A stretch of 64,000 bases of DNA from Archangium sp. (lineage in GTDB: Bacteria > Myxococcota > Myxococcia > Myxococcales > Myxococcaceae), in NCBI GenBank assembly GCA_030695565.1, contig JAUYRZ010000007.1, positions 1 to 64,000 on the forward strand, given 5' to 3'. The notes beneath the pieces are model-generated. The model ran no database searches. It saw only the letters and a program-made list of their open reading frames with translations, and had not been told where the DNA came from. The position numbers and the translations under genes were made by a program. Shown here one piece after another: positions 54,696 through 64,000 of this stretch (position 1 is the first letter of the stretch; every line of letters starts with the position of its first letter).

Positions 54696-55823
54696 ATGAC
54701 CAGAACACTGCTTCTGCTTCTGCTGACGCTGGCCGGCTGCACCACGCCAGCCGTGACCGCAGACGCGGGCTACACCCCGACGCAAACCCGCCTGTTGGGT
54801 CTCAACGACGTCACCTTTCTCCTCCCGCTCGAATCACTCGACGCCGGCACCGCCTTCCCGCCGCCCGTCGAGATCATCCCGTTCTCCACCTTCGATCGCC
54901 TCACGTCGGCCACACCGCGCGTGCAGACCGACCTCTCGCGCCTCAGAGTGCTCGCCGCCCGTTTCGACATCTGCGACCGCGCCACGCCGGGCCCCTGCGA
55001 AGCCGACGCCGACGGAGTCTTCCGCCTGGTGCTGCAACCCGTCTTCGGCGCTCCGCCGCGAGTCGAAGACGTCACCTTCCACGCCTTCTTCTCCGTGCCG
55101 CGAGCCGAAGTGCCGCAGGTCGTCGATGAACTACGCGAGCTGGCCGCGCTGCAAGACGTGCCCCGAGGAGCCGCGCTCAGAGTGAACACCGCCGACGCGA
55201 CCTCTCGGCAACGGCTCGCGCGGCTCGTCACCCGCTACGCGAAGAGCGCGCGCATGCACCGGCTGACCCTCTTCGGTCAGGAGACGGATCGCGCCGCGTT
55301 GATCTGGATCTTCCGCGGTGAAGAGCGCGCCCCCGACACGCTGGGCCCCATCGAGATCCCCGGCATCGCCACCACCTCGCAGGAGGTGCTCCTCTTCGGA
55401 GGCGACTCCTACGTGGTGACGCCGGTCGCCGACTTCCCTTCGGGGTTCTCGCGCGCCGTGATGGAGAGCAACTTCCGCAACGCCACCACCGCTCAACAGC
55501 TCGAGTCCGTGCGAAGCCTGCTGGCCATCGACAACCCTTCGCTGCACACCGCCAACACCGTGCAGTGCGCGAGCTGTCACCTGGTCACCACCCTGCTCCA
55601 ACCGCGCGCTGCTGACGCGGGCATCGACGTCACGACCCAGCCTGAGTCCTTCGGCTCGCCCAGCTTCGATCTCACTCCGCTCGGTGCCCAGAGCGCCCGC
55701 TTCCGCACCTTGCGCGCGCTGGGCTACTTCAACGACACGCCCCTCGTCTCCCAACGCGTGATCAACGAAACGGTCACCGTGCTGAATGAGCTCGAGCAGA
55801 GGTACCCCGTGGCGAGTCCGTAA
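54696..55823 (+). CDS. Lipoprotein with a C-terminal CxxCH motif
   Basis: 375 residues from ATG 54696. Lipobox in LLLLTLAGC. The body is beta- and alpha-mixed with VFRLVLQPVFGAPPRVEDV and a TDRAALIWIFRGEE segment. Near the end is VQCASCHLVTTLL, a CxxCH motif that could bind one heme c. No known electron-transfer family recognised. Upstream frame codons run through the REP element, so the shorter start is preferred. Confidence 0.75.
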   Translation: MTRTLLLLLLTLAGCTTPAVTADAGYTPTQTRLLGLNDVTFLLPLESLDAGTAFPPPVEIIPFSTFDRLTSATPRVQTDLSRLRVLAARFDICDRATPGPCEADADGVFRLVLQPVFGAPPRVEDVTFHAFFSVPRAEVPQVVDELRELAALQDVPRGAALRVNTADATSRQRLARLVTRYAKSARMHRLTLFGQETDRAALIWIFRGEERAPDTLGPIEIPGIATTSQEVLLFGGDSYVVTPVADFPSGFSRAVMESNFRNATTAQQLESVRSLLAIDNPSLHTANTVQCASCHLVTTLLQPRAADAGIDVTTQPESFGSPSFDLTPLGAQSARFRTLRALGYFNDTPLVSQRVINETVTVLNELEQRYPVASP

Positions 55824-55922
55824 CCCGCTCCACGGAATTGGTCTGCGGGCTGCCCGCTTTCCGCGTGGCCGCTCGAGCTCCGGCGCGGCACTCAGCCCCT
55901 GCAGCGGAATCGGGGGTTCTCA

Positions 55923-57008
55923 GTGCGGCTGGCCGTCCTCAAAGAAACGCAGACGAGTGAGCGGCGCGTCGCCCAGGTACCGGAGACGGCGGCGAAGCTG
56001 GTGAAGGCCGGTGTGAGCGTGGTGGTCGAGCGCGACGCGGGCCTCGCTGCCGGCTTTGACGACGCCGCATGGAACGCGGTCGGGGCCAGCATCGCCAGCA
56101 CCGCGGCAGAGGCAGTCGTCGGTGCTGCGATCGTCGTGGGCTTGCACGCACCGGAACTGCAGCTGGCCCCCGGAACGCTGCTCGTCTCGTTTCTCCCCCC
56201 TGCACGGCGCCCCTCGATGGCCACTGCGGGCATCTCCGCGCTCGCCATGGAGAAGGTGCCGCGCAGCACCCGCGGCCAGGCGGTGGATGCGCTCTCCAGT
56301 CAGGCCACGGTCGCGGGCTACCAATCGGTGCTGCTCGGTGCGAGCCGGTTGCCGCGCCTGCTCCCGATGATGACCACCGCCGCCGGCACGCTGAAGCCCG
56401 GCCGCGTGCTGGTGCTCGGCGCCGGCGTCGCGGGACTGCAGGCCATCGCCACGGCGAATCGCCTCGGCGCTCAAGTCTCTGCTTTCGACGTGCGCGCCGC
56501 CGTGAAGGAACAGGTGCAGTCGCTCGGCGCCAAGTTCGTGGAGATCGACGGCGTCACCAGCGCCGAGGGTGCAGGCGGCTACGCGAAGGAGCTCGCCCGC
56601 GATGAGCAAGCCCGCATCCTGGTCACGTTGAGCAGGGTCGTGCAGCAGGCCGACCTGGTCATCTGCACCGCGCAGATCCCCAACAAACCCGCGCCTCGGT
56701 TGATCACCGCCGAGATGGTCGCGGCGATGCAGCGGGGCGCGGTCATCGTGGATCTCGCGGCGGAGTCGGGTGGCAACTGCGAGCTCACCCGCCCCGGTGA
56801 AGAGGTGCTCACGCCCAACGGCGTGCTGGTGCTCGGCCCGCGCAACTTGCCTTCGACCATGCCGCTGCACGCCAGCATGATGTTCGCGAAGAACGTGCTC
56901 ACGCTGGTGCAGCTGTGCGTGAAGGACGGCGGCGTCAGCCTCGATCTGAAGGACGACCTGATCGCCGCCATGCTGGTCACCCACGCGGGCGAAGTGCGGC
57001 ACCCCTGA
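55923..57008 (+). CDS. pntA: NAD(P) transhydrogenase subunit alpha (NAD-binding part)
   Basis: 361 residues from GTG 55923. N-terminal VLKETQTSERRVAQVPETAAKLVKAG and the NAD-binding motif RVLVLGAGVAGLQAIATANRLG, then ICTAQIPNKPAPRLITAEMV and GAVIVDLAAESGGNCELT: the PntAA/alanine-dehydrogenase-like domain. First gene of a three-gene operon (10 bp to pntAB). It provides hydride transfer between NADH and NADP+ coupled to proton movement. Confidence 0.95.
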   Translation: MRLAVLKETQTSERRVAQVPETAAKLVKAGVSVVVERDAGLAAGFDDAAWNAVGASIASTAAEAVVGAAIVVGLHAPELQLAPGTLLVSFLPPARRPSMATAGISALAMEKVPRSTRGQAVDALSSQATVAGYQSVLLGASRLPRLLPMMTTAAGTLKPGRVLVLGAGVAGLQAIATANRLGAQVSAFDVRAAVKEQVQSLGAKFVEIDGVTSAEGAGGYAKELARDEQARILVTLSRVVQQADLVICTAQIPNKPAPRLITAEMVAAMQRGAVIVDLAAESGGNCELTRPGEEVLTPNGVLVLGPRNLPSTMPLHASMMFAKNVLTLVQLCVKDGGVSLDLKDDLIAAMLVTHAGEVRHP

Positions 57009-57018
57009 AAGGCCCGTC

Positions 57019-57306
57019 ATGACTCTCGCCGTCGCCGAGCTGTACGTCTTCATCCTCGCGGGCTTCGTGGGCTACCAGGTCATCACCCGGGTGCCGCCGC
57101 TGCTGCACACGCCGCTGATGTCGGCCACCAACATGATCTCCGCCATCTCGTTGGTCGGCTCGATCGTGGTTGCGGGCAGCGATCGCGGCACGCTGTCCAC
57201 CGTGCTGGGCACCGTCGCGGTGACCTGCGCCACCATCAACTTCGTCGGCGGCTACATCATCACCGACCGGATGTTGAAGATGTTCGCCGGGGGAAAGAAG
57301 TCGTGA
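57019..57306 (+). CDS. pntAB: NAD(P) transhydrogenase subunit alpha part 2 (membrane)
   Basis: 95 residues, three membrane helices. Contains LYVFILAGFVGYQVITRVPPLLHTPLMSATNMISA and the terminal FVGGYIITDRMLKMF, conserved in PntAB. Its stop overlaps the GTG start of pntB (GTGA). Forms part of the proton channel. Confidence 0.95.
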   Translation: MTLAVAELYVFILAGFVGYQVITRVPPLLHTPLMSATNMISAISLVGSIVVAGSDRGTLSTVLGTVAVTCATINFVGGYIITDRMLKMFAGGKKS

Positions 57307-58706
57307 GCCCCGAAGCGCTCGACGGGCGAACCGCGTTCATCTCCATCGCGTACCTGGGCGCGTCGATCGCCTTCATCCTCGGCTTGCGCGGGTTGACCCG
57401 GCCAGAGACCGCGCGCGGCGGCATGCAGCTGGCGGCGCTCGGGATGATCGGCGCGATCGCCGGCACGCTGGTGAACCACGACATCGTCAGCTACGGCTGG
57501 ATCTTCGTGGGCCTCGCGCTGGGCACGTTGCTCGGGTGGCCGCTGGGCATGCGGGTGGCGATGACCCAGATGCCGCAGCGCATCGCCATCTCGCATCTGT
57601 TCGGAGCGCTGGCCGCGACCCTGGTGGGCATCGCCGAGTACACCCATCACGTGTGGGGTGGTCACGAGCTGGGCCGCTTCACCGCGTTGGCCCTGGGCTT
57701 CGAGGTGCTCTTCGGAGCGCTCACCGTCTCGGGGTCATTCATGGCGTTCGGCAAGCTGCACGAGATTCTCCCCGGGCGCGGCATCACGTTTCGCGGGCAG
57801 AACGCGGTGAACCTGACCATCTTCGTGAGCGCCATCGGGCTGCTCGGCTACGTCGTCTTTGCACCGACCACCTCGTGGGCCTTCTTCGCCATGGCCGGGC
57901 TCGCGTTCCTCGCGGGCTTCATGATGGTGCTGCCCATCGGCGGCGCTGACATGCCGGTGGTGGTCTCGTTGCTCAACAGCTACGCGGGCCTCGCGGCTGC
58001 GGCGACGGGCTTCGCGCTGGGCAACGCGGTGTTGATCATCTGCGGCGCGCTCGACGGTGCCTCGGGTCTGCTGCTCTCGGTGTTGATGTCGAAGGCGATG
58101 AACCGCAGCTTCAGCAACGTGCTCTTCGGTGCGTTCGGCAGCGCGAAGCCGGCCCTGGCGGCAGGCGCGAAGGGCGAGATGAAGGAGGTCACGCTGGAAG
58201 ACGCGGCGCTCGCGCTCCGGTACGCGAAGAACGTGGTGGTGGTGCCGGGCTACGGGCTGGCCGTCGCGCAGGCGCAGAAGATCGTGGGTGAGCTGGCCGC
58301 GCTGCTCGAGGGCCACGGCAACGAGGTGCGCTACGCGATTCATCCGGTGGCGGGCCGCATGCCCGGTCACATGAACGTGCTGCTGGCCGAAGCGAACATC
58401 GGCTACGAAAAGATGATCGAGATGGAGGACATCAACGATCGTTTCGCCGACGTCGACGTGGCGATCGTGATCGGCGCGAACGACGTGGTGAACCCGGCGG
58501 CGCAGCGAGATCCCTCCAGCCCCATCTACGGAATGCCGGTGCTCAAGGTCGAGCTCGCGAGGCGCATCATCGTGCTCAAACGCGGCAAGGGCACCGGCTT
58601 CGCGGGCATCGAGAACGACCTCTTCACCGAAGAGAGAACCTCGCTGCTCTTCGGTGACGCCAAGGCCACCCTGCAACGTCTGCTCACCGAGCTCAAAACC
58701 CTCTAA
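57303..58706 (+). CDS. pntB: NAD(P) transhydrogenase subunit beta
   Basis: 467 residues from GTG 57303. Multiple membrane helices (for example YLGASIAFILGLRGL, GMIGAIAGTLV, MAGLAFLAGFMMVLPIGGADMPVVVSLLNSYAG), then the NADP-binding domain III with VVVVPGYGLAVAQAQKIVGEL, HPVAGRMPGHMNVLLAEA and VVNPAAQRDPSSPIYGMPVL. Complete. With pntAA-pntAB it forms the proton-pumping transhydrogenase that makes NADPH. Confidence 0.96.
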   Translation: MSPEALDGRTAFISIAYLGASIAFILGLRGLTRPETARGGMQLAALGMIGAIAGTLVNHDIVSYGWIFVGLALGTLLGWPLGMRVAMTQMPQRIAISHLFGALAATLVGIAEYTHHVWGGHELGRFTALALGFEVLFGALTVSGSFMAFGKLHEILPGRGITFRGQNAVNLTIFVSAIGLLGYVVFAPTTSWAFFAMAGLAFLAGFMMVLPIGGADMPVVVSLLNSYAGLAAAATGFALGNAVLIICGALDGASGLLLSVLMSKAMNRSFSNVLFGAFGSAKPALAAGAKGEMKEVTLEDAALALRYAKNVVVVPGYGLAVAQAQKIVGELAALLEGHGNEVRYAIHPVAGRMPGHMNVLLAEANIGYEKMIEMEDINDRFADVDVAIVIGANDVVNPAAQRDPSSPIYGMPVLKVELARRIIVLKRGKGTGFAGIENDLFTEERTSLLFGDAKATLQRLLTELKTL

Positions 58707-58811
58707 CCCCGCCGGGGAGTCCGTCTGGGCGCCCTGACGACGGCGCCAACCGTGACCCCGCCCCGGGGGAATGCGATGCTCCGCGCCATCCTTCCCCCCG
58801 GAGCACCACCC

Positions 58812-59450
58812 ATGATTCGAGGCCTCGTCGTCACCACGCTCACCGCCGTTCTGCTCTCTGCCTGCGGCGGCACGGGCACGCTCTACGTGAGCGCCCGCTT
58901 CTCTTCAGACGGCAGCACGCCCAGCTCGCGCGCGCGGGTGGTCGTTCGCGAAGCGGCCACCACGGGTTCGCTGGTGCTCGACGCGCAGGTGTCCGTCACC
59001 GGCAGCAAGATGCCCAAGACCGGCATTCCCTTCGCGATGAACTCGATGGACTACCGGGTCGACGGCTTCGGGTGGGACGAGTCGTTGCGCCTCGAAGTGG
59101 TGCGCGGCAGCGATCGCGTGGAGGCCACGGTGCAGTCGCCCGGCTTCTCGGTCATCACCGCCCCCACCCAAGACGGCTCGGTGGTGAAGGCCAACGGGCT
59201 CCTCGTCACCTGGCGCGACGCGAACAACGTGCCGGCCGACATCGCGCGGGTGGTGCTGCAGCAGGCCGACCTCGACGTGACGCTCGCCGACGACAAGTTC
59301 CAGTACCGCATCGGCGCCGAGCCGCTCGTGGTCAACGATCGCGAGACCGTCTACCTGGAGCGCAGCAACGAGATCGCCCCCGAAGGCGCCGCGCCCGGGT
59401 CGATCATCTCGGCCACCACCACGCACGCCATCAACTTCAAGGTCGAGTAA
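58812..59450 (+). CDS. Lipoprotein of unknown function
   Basis: 212 residues from ATG 58812. Lipobox in TLTAVLLSAC. The mature part is beta-rich (TLYVSARFSSD, ARVVVREAATTGSLVLDAQ, VVLQQADLDVTLADDKFQYR) with an Ig-like alternating strand pattern. No catalytic or Cys pattern, no family recognised. Separate from the pnt operon by 105 bp. Confidence 0.75.
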   Translation: MIRGLVVTTLTAVLLSACGGTGTLYVSARFSSDGSTPSSRARVVVREAATTGSLVLDAQVSVTGSKMPKTGIPFAMNSMDYRVDGFGWDESLRLEVVRGSDRVEATVQSPGFSVITAPTQDGSVVKANGLLVTWRDANNVPADIARVVLQQADLDVTLADDKFQYRIGAEPLVVNDRETVYLERSNEIAPEGAAPGSIISATTTHAINFKVE

Positions 59451-59514
59451 GCGCGGCGGCGACCTGCCTCAGGAGACAGCTGCCGACGTGCCGCGTTCGG
59501 TGTAGGCCTGTCGC

Positions 59515-60237
59515 ATGTCGAAATCGGTCGCAGTGGGCGTGTTGATCTTCGTGGCGGGAATCGTGGTGGGCCGCATCAGCGTGCTGTCGAACCAGCCGCA
59601 GGTGGCCACGCTCACGCCCGTCGCTGCGGCGCCTGCACCTGCGATGGCCGCTCCCGGCGTGCTCACGGGGACCATCGCCGAGGTGATTCAGGTCTCGCAG
59701 TACACCTACCTGCGCCTCGAGTCGGGTGAGTGGGCCGCCGTTCCTTCCGCGCCCGCGCTCGCCGTGGGGCAGCCCGTCTCGGTCTCGCTGCAGAACGAGA
59801 TGACCGACTTCACCAGCCCTTCACTCGGCCGCACCTTCGCGAAGATCTGGTTCGGCGCGCTCGAGGGCGCGGCGCCGGTCGCGCGTGCGGCTCCGCCGGC
59901 GCCTCCCGAGGTGAAGGCGGCCTTGCAGGCAGTGGGCTCCGGCGCGGCGTTGACGTTGCGCGTGGTCGACGTGTTCTCCGAGCGCAAGGCGCTGGCGGGG
60001 CAACGCGTGAAGGTGACCGGCACGGTCGATCGGGTGAACTTCGTGCAGGGCGTTCACTACGTGCACCTCAAAGACGGCACCGGCGCGGCCGCCGACAAGA
60101 CGGATGATCTGCTGTGTCTGAGCAGCGTCGAGGTCGCGAAGGGCGCGGCGGTGACCGTCGAAGGGCTCATCGTGCTCGACAAGGACGTGGGCATGGGCCC
60201 CGTGTCCGTCGTGCTGGATCAAGCGCAGGCTCGTTGA
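59515..60237 (+). CDS. Membrane-anchored NrfJ-like plus OB-fold protein
   Basis: 240 residues. N-terminal membrane anchor (VGVLIFVAGIVVGRISV). First domain (about residues 45-115): GVLTGTIAEVIQVSQYTYLRL...WAAVP, then MTDFTSPSLGRTFAKIWFGAL, like the NrfJ/GW-type domain found near cytochrome c nitrite reductase genes. Second domain: GQRVKVTGTVDRVNFVQGVHYVHLKDGTG, then DLLCLSSVEVAKGAAVTVEGLIVL, an OB fold. It faces the periplasm. Possibly a metal- or heme-chaperone-like protein (inference). Confidence 0.75.
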   Translation: MSKSVAVGVLIFVAGIVVGRISVLSNQPQVATLTPVAAAPAPAMAAPGVLTGTIAEVIQVSQYTYLRLESGEWAAVPSAPALAVGQPVSVSLQNEMTDFTSPSLGRTFAKIWFGALEGAAPVARAAPPAPPEVKAALQAVGSGAALTLRVVDVFSERKALAGQRVKVTGTVDRVNFVQGVHYVHLKDGTGAAADKTDDLLCLSSVEVAKGAAVTVEGLIVLDKDVGMGPVSVVLDQAQAR

Positions 60238-60241
60238 CGAG

Positions 60242-60274
60242 GCCCTCACCCCGACTCCCGAAGGGAGAGGGAGG
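60242..60274. repeat. REP-like palindromic repeat, copy 5
   Basis: CCCTCACCCCGACTCCC-GAA-GGGAGAGGGAGG, in the gap between the NrfJ-like stop and the Ser/Thr-kinase stop. Converging genes here suggest a possible terminator role. Confidence 0.7.
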
Positions 60275-62311
<2,037 letters not shown>

Positions 62312-62417
62312 TTTCACCCCCAACAGACTTCGTCACAGAAGGGCCGAAACCTAACCCAGACCGAAGTCCGGATCAGCAGCGGTAAACATCCCAAAACAGG
62401 GCTCCCCGACAGGGGGA

Positions 62418-63800
<1,383 letters not shown>

Positions 63801-63813
63801 TTAAACCACCCCT

Positions 63814-63963
63814 ATGTTCCTCGCCGTTCTGGCCCAGGCTTCCAAGCACGACTTCGACCCCACCCGCGAGAACCTGGGCATGGTGGCCATGGGCGTCATC
63901 GTGCTCGTCACCTGGCTCGCCTTCCGCCAGATGCTCAAGCTCTCCAACCGCAAGAAGCCGTAG
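63814..63963 (+). CDS. 49-residue single-pass membrane protein
   Basis: MFLAVLAQASKHDFDPTREN, then helix MGVIVLVTWLAFRQML, and basic end KLSNRKKP. Divergent from argG (67 bp). Positive-inside charge at the C terminus suggests Nout-Cin orientation. Small and of unknown function, but codon bias and topology look real. Confidence 0.65.
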   Translation: MFLAVLAQASKHDFDPTRENLGMVAMGVIVLVTWLAFRQMLKLSNRKKP

Positions 63964-64000
63964 TTACTGCACGCGGAACAGGCCGCGCAGCTCTTCGGTC
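63964..64000 (-). CDS. 3' end of a minus-strand gene (partial)
   Basis: Reverse complement ends TEELRGLFRVQ followed by TAA at 63964. The rest lies outside the window. The converging layout with the 49-residue gene and open frame suggest a real gene end, but too little is visible to identify it. Confidence 0.4.
   Translation of the reverse strand, partial: TEELRGLFRVQ

Overview
The window is 64 kb of GC-rich bacterial chromosome with strong G/C bias at third codon positions. It most likely comes from a myxobacterium (Myxococcota, probably suborder Cystobacterineae). The lines of evidence are a DUF2378/TIGR02265 protein (a family essentially confined to myxobacteria), a decayed LRR gene of the type common there, several large hybrid histidine kinases, a Ser/Thr kinase with a PilZ-like domain, and many lipoproteins with Gly-rich 'GGGTGGG' linkers. 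No rRNA, tRNA, CRISPR array, IS element or prophage was recognised.

Layout. 1-5.3 kb: a poly-HAMP hybrid kinase (5' end outside the window) translationally coupled to a REC-histidine kinase. 5.4-10.8 kb: a small STAS-like protein, an exported amine oxidase, a 1.7-kb gene graveyard (LRR remnant, two 270-bp direct repeats, PP2C-like remnant), a repeat lipoprotein and a single-domain response regulator. 11.1-19.3 kb: an ABC-2 exporter pair, an alpha/beta-hydrolase lipoprotein, small membrane proteins, a thioredoxin-TPR protein, and an ElaA-type acetyltransferase coupled to a second STAS-like protein. 19.3-25.1 kb: an OprB-like porin coupled to a bacterial pentameric ligand-gated ion channel homologue, an EF-hand lipoprotein and a neutral-ceramidase-like protein. 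25.2-30.6 kb: a lipoprotein and two hybrid kinases. 30.9-32.4 kb: a compact ArsR operon with an apparently leaderless promoter and an operator over its own start.

32.5-43.8 kb: lipoproteins, a giant multidomain lipoprotein, a two-gene unit with a peroxiredoxin-like lipoprotein that is a clear selenoprotein candidate (in-frame UGA in an RGHW-U-PYC motif followed by a perfect SECIS-like hairpin), an M29-like peptidase, a Uma2 remnant, a DUF2378-dicarboxylate symporter pair and an FrsA-like esterase. 43.8-51.2 kb: a very long coiled-coil lipoprotein, a 65-residue peptide made of three near-identical IPRCPPM repeats, an ECF42-type sigma operon (VOC, YCII, sigma), a squalene-cyclase-like secreted protein with a CxxCH motif, and a collapsed nucleotidyltransferase locus. 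51.2-64 kb: a LysR regulator, a TrmN6-like methyltransferase, an SDR without its catalytic Tyr, a CxxCH lipoprotein, the pntAA-pntAB-pntB transhydrogenase operon, a NrfJ-like plus OB-fold protein, a Ser/Thr kinase and argG.

A short palindromic REP-like repeat (CTCTCCC/GGGAGAG core) lies next to genes at five places. The most notable items are the selenoprotein with its SECIS hairpin, the tandem-repeat mini-protein, the channel-porin pair, the leaderless ArsR promoter, and the small unannotated ORFs. All functional calls rest on motifs read by eye; no database search was run.
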